From CAWDDG01 sp963801065 (GTDB lineage: Bacteria > Actinomycetota > Actinomycetes > Jiangellales > Jiangellaceae), in NCBI GenBank assembly GCA_963801065.1, contig CAWDDG010000005.1, positions 245,521-309,520 of the forward strand: a stretch of DNA of 64,000 bases, given 5' to 3'. Below are positions 44,926-53,908 of this stretch, one piece after another. Every line of letters starts with the position of its first letter. Position 1 is the stretch's first letter. A program made the translations under genes and the position numbers. The notes under the pieces were generated by a model that saw only the letters and a program-made list of their open reading frames with translations, was not told the DNA's origin and searched no databases.

Positions 44926-45435
44926 GTGAGGCCGCTGCTGCTGATGGACGTGGACGGGCCGATGAACCCGTTTCGAGCCCGTTGGTTCGCGGCGCACACT
45001 CCAGCCGACGGCTACCAGTTCCACGAGCTCACGCCCGGGGGCGACCAGACCTACAGCGTTGCGCTGAATCCTGAGCACGGCCGCCGGCTTCTCGAGCTTG
45101 CATCGATCTACGAGTTGGCCTGGGCTACTACCTGGGGAGCAGAGGCGAATCGCCTCATCTCGCCGATTCTCGGGCTGCCTTCCGACCTCCCAGTGATCAG
45201 TCTGCCGGCGCCGAGCGTTCTAATGTCCCGGCGCAGTTGGAAGGCAGCGCGGATCGTGGATTGGGTAGGCCACCGCCCCTTCGCCTGGTTCGATGACGAG
45301 ATCAATCGGCCCACCCGATTGTGGCTCGCGAGTAGGTACGTCCTGGGTCCGCATCTCGCGCACCGAGTGTCGGCCGAGGTGGGGCTGACGGACGTCGACT
45401 TCGACGCGCTCTGGGCTTTCGCGAAGAACTTGTAG
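44926..45435 (+). CDS. HAD-like protein, intact copy
   Basis: A 169-residue protein from GTG 44926. LLLMDVDGPMNPFRARW is a HAD motif I (DxDG). LASIYELAWATTWGAEANRL carries the motif II-like T, SWKAARIVDW a lysine, and RPFAWFDDEINRPTRLWLAS the acidic motif (WFDDE). The arrangement suits a small HAD hydrolase or phosphatase, with substrate unknown. It lies on the 797-bp unit bounded by B-type repeats. The second copy at 56362 is frameshifted by one extra A. Confidence 0.72.
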   Translation: MRPLLLMDVDGPMNPFRARWFAAHTPADGYQFHELTPGGDQTYSVALNPEHGRRLLELASIYELAWATTWGAEANRLISPILGLPSDLPVISLPAPSVLMSRRSWKAARIVDWVGHRPFAWFDDEINRPTRLWLASRYVLGPHLAHRVSAEVGLTDVDFDALWAFAKNL

Positions 45436-45471
45436 CCAGCCGGATCTGCCGCATTCCGCGCGGGCAGGCGA

Positions 45472-45489
45472 GGTGCGTCTTTCCGCCGC
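45472..45489 (+). repeat. B-type 18-bp repeat, copy 2
   Basis: GGTGCGTCTTTCCGCCGC, one mismatch from consensus. It forms the right edge of the first duplicated unit. A related GGATCTGCCGC motif lies about 30 bases before it and another about 12 bases after it. Confidence 0.7.
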
Positions 45490-45694
45490 CTACCGGCAGC
45501 GTCCGGATCTGCCGAGTTGAGGGCGCCGGTCTTGCGGATGGATCCGTCTGGGAGTCGATAGCGTCATAGGGTCATGACCGACGTGCGATCCTCCTCGTGA
45601 GTCTGCTGTTCAGCCTCCCCGCATGCGCCGCTGGTGAGGCCGACGTGACATCACCGACGCCGAGGGGGACGATCCACACGTGGTGACGCTGTCG

Positions 45695-46087
45695 TCAACC
45701 TTCGGGAGCAGTCGGTTTCCACGGCCCCTCGATGACCGTCGCTTCGTTGTCCCCGGGCCAGCGCGGCATTGTGATGCAGAGGAACTGGAGCGGGTCGACA
45801 CCGGTGCAGCGATATTGGAATGCCGTCCCAACGGGAATGTCGATGGAAACACCTCTCCCCAGAACGGTCGTCTCCTCACCAGTGCCGTCTCGTCGCCATA
45901 TCTGCCCGTCGCCCGAGAGAACATGCCAGAACTCGCTCACGGTGGCGTGGACGGTCGCCCGATTCACCTGACCTGGCGGGACGGTGGAGTGGATCATGCC
46001 GCCGGTCTCGCCTTCGATCAGGTGCCGGATCTCGGCCCCGGCAGGCGAGCGGCCATCCGGGGTGGAGGGGAACGAGCGGGTCTGCAT
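45695..46087 (-). CDS. Cupin domain protein
   Basis: A 130-residue single cupin. RATVHATVSEFWHVLSGDGQ is the first cupin motif (with His and Glu ligands displaced: VHATVSEFWHVLSG) and VSIDIPVGTAFQYRCTGVDP the second (PxGxxFQ). The usual two HxH ligands are only partly present, so metal binding is uncertain. It begins ATG 46087 with GGAGG eight bases upstream. It is oriented opposite to its neighbours, with repeat elements on both sides. Confidence 0.75.
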   Translation of the reverse strand: MQTRSFPSTPDGRSPAGAEIRHLIEGETGGMIHSTVPPGQVNRATVHATVSEFWHVLSGDGQIWRRDGTGEETTVLGRGVSIDIPVGTAFQYRCTGVDPLQFLCITMPRWPGDNEATVIEGPWKPTAPEG

Positions 46088-46180
46088 GGAGAACCTCCGT
46101 GTGCTTCCAAGCTAGCGTGCGCTGCGGCCGTACGGATCTGCCGCAGATAGCGTGCGGTCGCGCCGAGTTCCGGGCGTCGC

Positions 46181-46768
46181 TCAGCGCGGCAGAGGGTTCG
46201 GTCCGGTCGCGGTCACGAGGCGCTGCGGGACCCAGTCGTCCACGTGGGCGAAGCCATCGAACCGGGCGCCCTGGAGGACGCAGGCGTCCCGGAGCGAGCG
46301 GCGGTAGAACTTCACGTGGGTGAAGTCCTCGAAGAGCACGTAGTACGGCTCGTTGTCGGCGCTCTGGAACTGTTGCCCGGTCAGGACCGCTCGATGCTCG
46401 CGGGAGAAGGCGTCGACGTCCTCACCGACGATGACCCCCAGATGTTCGAGGCCCATCCGGTAGACGCGCTGGTGGACGGGCGGGATGAGCTCGATGAGCG
46501 GCACCGGCATCCCGTCGATGACCTCGAGCGGTGTGGCGAGGACGATGATCGAGATCGGCCGGCCGTTCCAGACGTTCTCGGCGTTCGCAGTCGCGTGGCG
46601 TTCGAGCAGGTTCCGCAGGTGGACGTACTGGTCCCACTCCGGCACGCGGACGGCGAGGTGGCTGAGCGGGTACGGGCGGATGTCGATGCCACGGGCGAGC
46701 ATGCGGTCGTGCTGCTGCGCGGCGAACGCCCGATAGTCCCCGATGATGTCGCCCACCGGATCGGCCAT
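46181..46768 (-). CDS. YecM-like VOC-fold protein
   Basis: A 195-residue protein. HLAVRVPEWDQYVHLRNLLE, ENVWNGRPISIIVLATPLEV, the IELIPPVHQRVYRMGLEHLG segment and FEDFTHVKFYRRSLRDACV follow the order of E. coli YecM, a VOC/glyoxalase-fold protein with His and Glu metal ligands and no assigned reaction. The C-terminal extension (FAHVDDWVPQRLVTATG) is extra. It lies between an A-type repeat at 46837 and a looser one near 46133. Confidence 0.72.
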   Translation of the reverse strand: MADPVGDIIGDYRAFAAQQHDRMLARGIDIRPYPLSHLAVRVPEWDQYVHLRNLLERHATANAENVWNGRPISIIVLATPLEVIDGMPVPLIELIPPVHQRVYRMGLEHLGVIVGEDVDAFSREHRAVLTGQQFQSADNEPYYVLFEDFTHVKFYRRSLRDACVLQGARFDGFAHVDDWVPQRLVTATGPNPLPR

Positions 46769-47111
46769 CGCCGCCTCCTCTCGGCCGCCATCGTACGACG
46801 GGGTGGGCGGCGGACGATTCAGGCCACCGCGCGCTAAGCGTCCGGATCGGCCGCGATCCGCTCGTTAGCGCGACGTCCGGATGTCTGCCGCAGAGGGTGG
46901 AACGCCCGACCAGCCGCCCAGCGGCGGGGCCACCTTCCTATGGCATCAGGCTTCCCTCTCATTCGGCCCGGCGTCTCGCGGAATAGGTCACCCGCATGCC
47001 GCCAGGGTCGCCCGGACTCTGGCCGGCACTGCCTCGCCGAGGCCCCGCTCGTCACATCCGGACCGGCGCCACGACTGCTGCCAACCACCGTGGCCGCCCG
47101 CAATTGCCGTA
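46769..47111. other. Gene-free stretch with an A-type repeat
   Basis: No coding frame here has family-like content. The only recognisable structure is the A-type repeat at 46837-46872 and a partial GGATGTCTGCCGCAGA motif at about 46876. Confidence 0.5.
46837..46872 (+). repeat. A-type dispersed repeat, copy 2
   Basis: AGCGTCCGGA, nine variable bases, ATCCGCTCGTT, then AGCGCG. The blocks and spacing equal copy 1 at 44636-44671. It lies upstream of the YecM-like gene. Confidence 0.55.
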
Positions 47112-47291
47112 TCAGGCGTCGCGGATCGCGGTGCGGATGCTCGCGTCTTGACGTTGAAGCTCTTGGTCCGTGAGACCATGCACCTGTTTGACATGCTGAG
47201 CGGCTTGTGCCATGACCGCGTCCTCGTCCTCCGCGTTGATCGTTGCGTCGCACGCGAAACCGACGTCTGCGCAGCGCAGCTGCTTTGCCAT
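47112..47291 (-). CDS. DUF1059 small protein
   Basis: A 59-residue protein from ATG 47291 with GAGGAGG upstream. MAKQLRCADVGFACDATINA and EDEDAVMAQAAQHVKQVHGL are the DUF1059 pattern: two Cys in the first strand-turn and a C-terminal helix with AAxHxxxxHG. It is possibly a small metal-binding protein; the function is unknown. It is shorter than most automatic gene callers report and lies inside a long antisense-prone region. Confidence 0.75.
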   Translation of the reverse strand: MAKQLRCADVGFACDATINAEDEDAVMAQAAQHVKQVHGLTDQELQRQDASIRTAIRDA

Positions 47292-47438
47292 GCCTACCTC
47301 CTCGATGTCGCGTACGACCCTGCCGCTCCGGCATCGGTAACGCAAAGCGTGAGCACCCTCGGCCACGGTCTCGCCCGGGTCACGACAGGATGGGCACGAC
47401 ACAACGTCAATCCGATCACGCCGACAAGGAGCTTTCCG

Positions 47439-47801
47439 ATGGCATCGATCCTCGTTCATCTGACCCACGGGCCCGAGGCCCCAACCCGGGCCGCGCTGGC
47501 GTTCCTGGTGGCCAGGACCGCACTGGAGGAAGGGCATGAGGTCTCGGTATTCGTTGCAGGCGATGCGACCCAGCTTCTGCGTCCGGCCACACTCGATGCG
47601 ACACAGGGTGTCGGCACTGGAGGCCTCCGCGAACACGTTGACGCGGTGGTCGAAAAGGGCGGAAAGCTCTATGCGTCGGGATTGTCGAGCAAGGCTCGTG
47701 GCGTAGACGCCGAAGCGCTTGGCGATCTCAACGTCGACATGGCGCCACCCAACGTGCTCGTTCGTTTGTTGCTCGATCACGACCGCACACTCACCTACTG
47801 A
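47439..47801 (+). CDS. DsrE/DsrF family protein
   Basis: A 120-residue protein from ATG 47439 behind AAGGAG. ASILVHLTHGPEAPTRAALA and LVARTALEEGHEVSVFVAGD form the DsrE alpha/beta fold; LLRPATLDATQGVGTGGLRE follows. The sulphur-relay Cys of true DsrE proteins is absent and there is no Cys at all, so sulphur transfer is unlikely and the role is unknown. It is divergent from the DUF1059 gene. Confidence 0.78.
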   Translation: MASILVHLTHGPEAPTRAALAFLVARTALEEGHEVSVFVAGDATQLLRPATLDATQGVGTGGLREHVDAVVEKGGKLYASGLSSKARGVDAEALGDLNVDMAPPNVLVRLLLDHDRTLTY

Positions 47802-47951
47802 CCCCGACCCGTCACGGCGGAGAGGACGTGACGGGCCCGGGATGATCGAAAGGTGACATCTGGCGGGACCTCCTCGGCGCGATCGCCGCCACGATCGGTC
47901 CCGCTGGGACCAGACGCTGGTTCCTGAAGGTGCTCGGGGAGGAGGCCCCAG

Positions 47952-48210
47952 ATGGCGATCGTAGGTGGATTGGATCTGCATCGGAAGCAGATCACGTACG
48001 ACCTGGTGGACACGGCGTCATACGACGTTTGAGCGTGGCCGAGTAGCGCCGGCTGACCGGGAGTCGTTCCGTCGATGGCTGGCCCGCTTGATGGCCAGTC
48101 GGTTGACCTGGCGGTGGAGGGTTGCACCGGCTGGCGGTTCATCGTCGAGGAGTGTCACGCGGCTGGGGTGCGGGCGCACGCCCGCGGTGTACGAGGTCGG
48201 CTGAGCCACG
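47952..48210 (+). pseudogene. IS110-like transposase, N-terminal fragment with frameshifts
   Basis: ATG 47952 gives MAIVGGLDLHRKQITYDLVD TAS, the first DEDD strand (GLDLHRKQ). A shift then gives RGRVAPADRESFRRWLARL, and a further shift GQSVDLAVEGCTGWRFIVEE with the second acidic strand (VEGCTGW) and HAAGVRAHARG. The rest is missing. The relic differs from the IS110 at 36331. A B-type repeat follows 100 bases later. Confidence 0.65.
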
Positions 48211-48311
48211 AATTCGTCGGCGTGGATCAGAGTCCGGCTCGAGCTCGCCGACCCCGAAGAGGTCTTCGCGCCCCGATCTGCCGCTGTCCGCGCGGTCATG
48301 CTTGATATGCG

Positions 48312-48329
48312 GGTGCGTCATACCGCCGC
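48312..48329 (+). repeat. B-type 18-bp repeat, copy 3
   Basis: GGTGCGTCATACCGCCGC, one mismatch from consensus, with a GATCTGCCGC motif about 35 bases upstream, the same A-B composite order as at 44636-44701. The surrounding stretch 48211-48483 has no gene. Confidence 0.68.
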
Positions 48330-48483
48330 CTACGCACATCAGCACAGTTGGCGTGTGTCAGGGCGCTCGCTCTTCCCCAGAGCTGTGGTCGCGATGTGGT
48401 TGGAACTTCCTGCGCTCTCGGACTCAGTGCGAGCGTTGAAGCGACGCTACAAAGGTCCAGCAGCACAGTGCCATGGGTTGAGA

Positions 48484-49177
48484 TCACGGGCGCGCGGCTC
48501 GCGTTGCGCTGAGTCTCCGCACCACGGTGATGGTGTGCCGGTAGACCGGCCGCACCAGCCATCCCGGCAGCAGCCGGTGTCGCTCCTCCTGCCAGACCCG
48601 CGCCCGGGGGTGCGGGGCGAGCAGGCTCAGGGTGGCCTGGGCCCGTGGGTGCCGGTGGTAGCGGCGCGAGGGTGCGCGCTCGTGAAGCTCGATGAGACAG
48701 AGGTGCTTGACGCTCATGTAGCCGTACTGGTCGGGGCTGACCAGCCGGACCGGCGCGCCGTGGTCGCAATCGAGCAGCCGGCCGTCGAGGCGGTCCGCGA
48801 CCAGCACGTTGCCGGCCAGGAGGTCCTCCAGGAGCAGGGTGGCCCGGTAGCCGTCGAGGCCGCTCAGTACGACGTGTGACCGTTGACGCCGACGGGACGG
48901 AAGGCTCGAGGACCGCGCGGTAGAGGTCGGCAAACCGCACCCCCTCCCAGTGCAGATCGGTGGCCGACCACCCCGACACGCAATGCAGGTCGGCGCTCAC
49001 CTCGTGGCGCGGGAGGCCGGCGAGGTCGGCCACCCGCAAGATGAACGGGCGGTCCACCGCTCCGGCCACGTTGATGACGGGTTCGTCTGGCACCGTGGGC
49101 GGTGGTTGGGAGAGGTGGGCGCCAAACCGGGGGAGGACGCGGATCCGGTACTGGCCGGGCGGGAGCTTCTGCGACAT
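48484..49177 (-). pseudogene. Molybdopterin-dependent oxidoreductase (sulfite-oxidase fold), frameshifted
   Basis: From ATG 49177: MSQKLPPGQYRIRVLPRFGA, then LHCVSGWSATDLHWEGVRFA with the Cys expected to bind molybdenum. A one-base shift near 48885 moves to another frame that continues SHVVLSGLDGYRATLLLEDL, LLDCDHGAPVRLVSPDQYGY, MSVKHLCLIEL and a basic C-terminus. The parts add up to a compact YedY/sulfite-oxidase-like catalytic domain. It is divergent from a TetR gene with a large palindrome between them. Confidence 0.75.
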
Positions 49178-49190
49178 GGGCCCGCTCCAT

Positions 49191-49224
49191 CCATACGGTG
49201 GCGTATCTATACGCTAGTGTATGG
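49191..49224. promoter_or_regulatory. Extended imperfect palindrome between oxidoreductase and TetR genes
   Basis: CCATAC-N4-GCGTAT-CT-ATACGC-N4-GTATGG spans 34 bases in the 82-base divergent intergenic region, with outer and inner arms both symmetric. It lies 13 bases upstream of the oxidoreductase start. A TetR operator is the natural reading. Confidence 0.65.
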
Positions 49225-49259
49225 ATCGTTCTGTCGCAACCTCAAGACGAGAGTGAGTC

Positions 49260-49811
49260 GTGCCCGCACCCGTCCGTACGCCGCGCAGTGCCTGGGTCGC
49301 CGCGGGCCTGCGGGCGCTCGCCGAAGGGGGCCCCGACGCCGTACGGGTGGAGCCACTGGCCCAAGCTCTCGGCGTCACCAAGGGCGGCTTCTATTGGCAC
49401 TTCGCCGACCGGCAGGCGCTGCTCGAGGAGATGCTCGACTCCTGGGAGCGACGGGTCCTCGACGAGGTTGTCGAGCACATCGACCGGTCGGGCGGTGACG
49501 CCCGCGCCCGGCTGCGCCGGCTGTTCGGGCTCGCCTCGAACCTGGGTGACCTGTTGGGGGTCGAGCTCGCGATCCGCGAATGGGGCCGGCGCGACACGGA
49601 GGTCGCCGCACGGCTCCGACGCGTGGACGACCGGCGGATGGAGTACATGCGCTCGCTATTCGGCGAGTTCATCCCGGACCCGGACGACGTCGAGGCGCGC
49701 TGCCTGCTCGTATCGACGTTGTTTATCGGCAACAGCTTCGTCACGGCCGGGCACGGTCGGCGCAACCGCGCCGACGTCGCGCGCCTCGCGCTCCGCTGGC
49801 TCCTCCGCTAG
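49260..49811 (+). CDS. TetR/AcrR family regulator
   Basis: A 183-residue protein from GTG 49260. The HTH is DAVRVEPLAQALGVTKGGFY followed by WHFADRQALLEEMLDSW. The C-terminal ligand domain (LASNLGDLLGVELAIREWGR, then LFIGNSFVTAGHGRRNRADV) ends at a TAG that lies within the left terminal repeat of the adjacent insertion element. It probably represses the divergent molybdopterin oxidoreductase gene, which is now frameshifted. Confidence 0.85.
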   Translation: MPAPVRTPRSAWVAAGLRALAEGGPDAVRVEPLAQALGVTKGGFYWHFADRQALLEEMLDSWERRVLDEVVEHIDRSGGDARARLRRLFGLASNLGDLLGVELAIREWGRRDTEVAARLRRVDDRRMEYMRSLFGEFIPDPDDVEARCLLVSTLFIGNSFVTAGHGRRNRADVARLALRWLLR

Positions 49812-51456
49812 CTACTTCGACCTGAAATAGTCGGAGCCGAATCCCTTGTAGGGCAAGGGATTTGGTGCGGCGTGCCGTCGGCGTCGTGGGGTGAATGGGC
49901 GAGATCATTGGTGTCGGCGGGTGGTCGGCGTGAGCCCTGGGGTGGCGGATGTTGCGGACGCGTGCGGGGCAGGTGAGTTTGTGGGAGGCGGTGCTGCCGG
50001 CGGAGGTGCTGCGGCTGCCGGGGATCTCGCCCGGGTGGAGGTGCTGTTGGACGACGCGGTGTTCTTCGCGCCGTTCGTGCCGTTCTTCGACCCGCGGTGG
50101 GTCGCCCGTCGATCCCGATGGAGACCTACCTGCGGATGATGTTTCTGAAGTTCCGGTACCGGCTGGGCTAGGAGAGCCTGTGCCGGGAGGTGTCCGACTC
50201 GATCACCTGGCGGTGGTTCTGCCGGATCTTGATCGACGCGCGGGTGCCGCACCCGACGACGCTGATGAAGCTGACCACCCGGTGCGGTACCACCGCGGTG
50301 GGCGGGTGCAACGAGGCGCTGCTGGCCAAGGCCGCTGATGCCAAGCTGCTGCGCGTGTCCCGGCTGCGCGCGGACACCACGGTGGTGCCGGGCAACGTGG
50401 CCTACCCGACCGACTCCGGGCTGCTCGCCATGGCGGTGCGGCGGATCGCCGCGACCGGCCGCCGGGTCCAGGCCGCCGGCGGTGCGACCCGCGCGCGGCT
50501 GACCGACCGCAGCCGCGCGGTGGGCTGGCGCGCGCACGGGATCGCGGCGAAGCTGCGGCTGCGCAGTGCGCCGGACAAGGCGGAGGCGCAGCGCACGGTG
50601 CGGCGGATCACCGGTGAGCTGGCCGGGCTGGCCGAACGCGCGGTTAGCGACGCGCAGCGGCTGCTGACCAACGCCCACCGGGCGCTGCGCCGCGCGCAGG
50701 CCAAGGCCGAGCAGCTGGCCGCCGCCGGACGGCGCCGCGGCCGGCTGCACCGCGCGGCCAACGACCTGACCGACCTGTTGGACACGACCGGACGGGTCGC
50801 CGCGCAGACCCGGCAGCGGCTCGCCGGGATCATCCCGGACGGCGCGACCCGGCGGATCAGCCTGCACGATGGTGACGCCCGCCCGATCGCCAAGGGCCGG
50901 CTCGGCAAGCCGGTCGAGTTCGGCTACAAGGCCCAGGTCGTGGACAACGACGACGGCATCGTGCTCGACCACACCGTGGAGCAGGGCAACCCGCCCGACG
51001 CCCCGCAGCTCGTCCCCGCCGGGCAGCGGGTGGTCGCCCGCAGCCGGCGCCGACCCCGCACCGTGACCGCCGACCGGGGCTACGGCGAGAAGAGCGTCGA
51101 GGACGACCTGCACGAGCTTGGTGTCCGCGCCGTGGTGATCCCGCGCAAGGGCAACCCGGCAAGGGCCGTCAGGCCGAGGAACATCGACCAGCGTTTCGGC
51201 GCACCGTGAAGTGGCGAACCGCTGCGAAGGACGGATCAGCAGCCTCAAACGTGGTTACGGCTGGGACCGCACACGCCTAGACAGCACCGAAGGAACAAGG
51301 ATCTGGACCGGACAAGGAATCTTCGCCCACAACCTGGTCAAGATCGGGGCCCTGGCCAGCTGATCGGGCACAGAGCACAGACCAAGAGGATCCACCCAGC
51401 CCGCCGCGTAAACCCCTTCGCTGGCCCGAGGACTATTTCAGGTGGAAGTAGCTAGC
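49807..51456 (+). mobile_element. ISNCY/IS1182-like insertion sequence with terminal inverted repeats
   Basis: The left end reads GCTAGCTACTTCGACCTGAA then ATAGTC. The right end (51430-51456), reverse-complemented, reads GGCTAGCTACTTCCACCTGA then AATAGTC, nearly identical. CTAG at each extreme may be the target duplication. The transposase inside is interrupted several times, so this copy is inactive by itself but its ends are well preserved. Confidence 0.75.
49948..51363 (+). pseudogene. ISNCY/IS1182-like transposase, multiply interrupted
   Basis: Fragments in order: LRTRAGQVSLWEAVLPAEVL, then in other frames DLARVEVLLDDAVFFAPFVP and SIPMETYLRMMFLKFRYRLG followed by an in-frame TAG at 50169-50171, then SDSITWRWFCRILIDARVPH through KPVEFGYKAQVVDNDDGIVL and RTVTADRGYGEKSVEDDLHE, and a last shift near 51160 before LKRGYGWDRTRLD and the stop at 51361-51363. 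The DDE residues lie in the later blocks. At least three lesions are visible. Confidence 0.75.
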
Positions 51457-51586
51457 CGAGGGCCGACTCGCTTCAGCTCGGCGAACGTGGCACCAAACGC
51501 AATCCACACATCCGACCCGGCGGCGACCGCGCAGATACCGCGGAGACGTAATCGAAGTGCCTCGGCCGCAGCCGTGATCACTGAAG

Positions 51587-51604
51587 GGTGCGTCTTACCG
51601 CCGT
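51587..51604 (+). repeat. B-type 18-bp repeat, copy 4
   Basis: GGTGCGTCTTACCGCCGT, three mismatches from consensus, same orientation as the other copies. No gene is supportable between the insertion element and the fragments that begin near 51760. Confidence 0.55.
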
Positions 51605-51759
51605 TACTGTCCCGGCCGGGGCGTCCCGCAACGGGATCCCCGCTGCGGGACAGCCTCCGCCACCGTCGCCGATGCCGGCACCGGGGGAGGACTGCCCGGC
51701 TCGCCATTGCTAGGTCTCGGTGCCGATCGACGATGGTCCGCCGCGGCCTGGTTCTCGGC

Positions 51760-51836
51760 CCGGTGCCGAGGTCGCCCTCCGCCGCCTCGGCGTAGCCGTC
51801 GAGCGAGGTGATCATCGAGTAGATGAGCTTTGCCAT
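51760..51836 (-). pseudogene. RibD-type dihydrofolate reductase, N-terminal fragment
   Basis: From ATG 51836 the frame reads [24 protein letters not shown], the opening of RibD-C/dihydrofolate-reductase-family proteins, and then loses similarity. It is fused in frame behind an AraC fragment. A complete but different member of this family is at 63204-63773. Confidence 0.6.
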
Positions 51837-52036
51837 GCGTTGGCCCGGGCTGACGCCATGCACGGACTGGAGCGCCCGGCCGAATGCCTCTGCCGAGCCG
51901 TAGCCGTAGCGCACGGCGATGCCGAGCGGGTCCCCGATCCCCCGTGACGACCTCCGCCGCCGCGACCGTCATGCGCCTGCGACGCACATACTCGGACAGC
52001 GGCATCCCTGCCAGCGGGGAGAACATGCGACGCAGG
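51837..52036 (-). pseudogene. AraC-family regulator, DNA-binding domain fragment
   Basis: [29 protein letters not shown], then after a frame shift [25 protein letters not shown]. These are the two HTH motifs of an AraC DNA-binding domain (xFSxxxGxPLSEYxRxRR and YGYxSAEAFxRAFxxVHGxSP). Both flanks are unrelated gene fragments: MiaB upstream and a reductase downstream. Confidence 0.65.
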
Positions 52037-52278
52037 CCGACGACGGCGATCTGCATGCCGGGCGTGCGGTGCTTGACCGGCTTGAGGTGGCCGAGGTTGC
52101 CGTCGAGCTTGTTGTCGGCGTTCTCGCGCACGGCGCAGGTGCTGAACACGACGACGTCCGGCTGCGCGCCGTCCGCGACCGGGGTGTAGCCCGCCTCGTC
52201 GAGCAGGCCGGCGATGCGCGCGGAGTCGTGCACGTTCATCTGGCAGCCGCAGGTGCGCACCTCGTACGTCCTCGTCAC
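52037..52278 (-). pseudogene. miaB: MiaB (tRNA methylthiotransferase) N-terminal fragment
   Basis: From GTG 52278: [60 protein letters not shown] and [22 protein letters not shown]. This is the UPF0004 domain of MiaB with the first two FeS-cluster cysteines ([14 protein letters not shown]). It stops where the third Cys segment (GCLAQ) should follow, and continues as an AraC fragment. The radical-SAM and TRAM domains are missing. MiaB is normally a core gene, so an intact copy is expected elsewhere. Confidence 0.72.
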
Positions 52279-52301
52279 CCATGCCAGGGGCAAATTCGCC
52301 C

Positions 52302-52321
52302 TTGACAAGTTTTCTTGTCAA
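52302..52321. promoter_or_regulatory. Perfect inverted repeat upstream of the ArsR-type gene
   Basis: TTGACAAG-TTTT-CTTGTCAA, 8-bp arms with a 4-base spacer, ends 15 bases before the regulator start codon and contains a TTGACA -35-like hexamer. It lies between the MiaB fragment and the ArsR-type gene. Autoregulation by that protein is likely. Confidence 0.7.
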
Positions 52322-52336
52322 TGGCACGGTGGCGTC

Positions 52337-52911
<575 letters not shown>

Positions 52912-52915
<4 letters not shown>

Positions 52916-53702
52916 GCACGACCCCGAACGTCCCGTACCGCCTGGAGTTCAGCGTCGAGGTCCCGGGCACCCCGGAGCAGGTCTGGCAAGCCATCGCCAC
53001 CGCCAAGGGCATGAGCGCCTGGTTCCTGCCGACCGAGATGGAGGAGCGCGAGGGCGGCTCCCTGCACTTCACCATGGGCCCCGAGATGGGCTCGGACGGC
53101 CAGGTCACCGGCTGGGACCCGCCGCGCCGCATCGTCTACGAGGAGGACTGGGCCGCCCTCATGGGCAAGGACCCGGATGCGCTCAGCCCGCTGACGTCGG
53201 AGTTCCTCGTCGAGGCGCAGTCCGGCGGCACCTGCATCGTGCGCGTCACCAGCAGCGGCTTCGGGACCGGCGCCGCCTGGGAGTCGGAGTTCTGGGACGA
53301 CATGGGCCCCAGCTGGATGCCGTTCTTCGACAACCTGCGCCTCTACCTGTCGCACTTCCCCGGCCAGGAGGCCACGCAGCTCGAGGTCACCGCCTCCCAC
53401 CCCGGCGACGCGGAGGCGCTCTGGTCGACCCTGCACGACGCGCTCGGGCTGGGCGACGAGGGCGCGACGGTCGAGGTGCGCGGCGCCACCGGCACGGTCG
53501 AGCGTGTCGGCGAGCGGCAGACGCTGGTCCGGCTCACCGCGCCGGTGCCCGGGATGCTCAGCGTCTTCGCCACGGCGAGGGCGACGGCAAGGCGACGGCG
53601 GGCGTACGGGCGTACCTGTTCTCCGCCGACGCGGCGGACTACGTGCGCCGCGAGGAGCCGGCCTGGCAGGCCTGGCTGCAGGGGCTCTCCGTCCCGGCCT
53701 GA
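52912..53702 (+). CDS. SRPBCC/AHSA1 family protein, 3' end frameshifted
   Basis: The N-terminal domain (YRLEFSVEVPGTPEQVWQAI, ATAKGMSAWFLPTEMEEREG, GWDPPRRIVYEEDWAALMGK) is an AHSA1 ligand-binding fold. A second half of the same kind starts at QLEVTASHPGDAEALWSTLH. Near 53575 a one-base shift loses the frame; the other frame continues TAGVRAYLFSADAADYVRRE, EPAWQAWLQGLSVPA to a natural stop at 53700-53702. The annotated span assumes that correction; uncorrected, the frame runs to 53745 with an unlike-protein tail. Usual partner of the ArsR-type regulator upstream. Confidence 0.78.
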
Positions 53703-53908
53703 TCTTCTGCGCGGAACCGCCTCCGCCGGGGCGCTGGCCCCATGACGCCACAGCACACCGCCCGCCGGCCCAGCAGAACTCAGCCCGAGGACCCCAGCCC
53801 CATGACCGCCGACACCGCAGCCCCGCCCTGACCGCGACCTCCCGCCAGGACCGTCACGTGCCAGTCAACGCAGCCCGTACGCCAGTTACCGAATGATGGA
53901 GGAACGAC

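Larger units (their letters stand above)
44693..45489 (+). repeat. 797-bp duplicated unit, copy 1 (HAD-like gene)
   Basis: Near-identical to 56129-56925; I count about eight substitutions and two compensating single-base indels. Identity begins and ends at the TTCCGCCGC half of B-type repeats and the outer flanks differ. This copy keeps its gene (44926-45435) intact. Confidence 0.85.

Noticed and set aside
49905..51248. 447-codon minus-strand frame across the ISNCY/IS1182-like element
   Set aside because: It mirrors a recognisable transposase on the plus strand and ignores the element boundaries.
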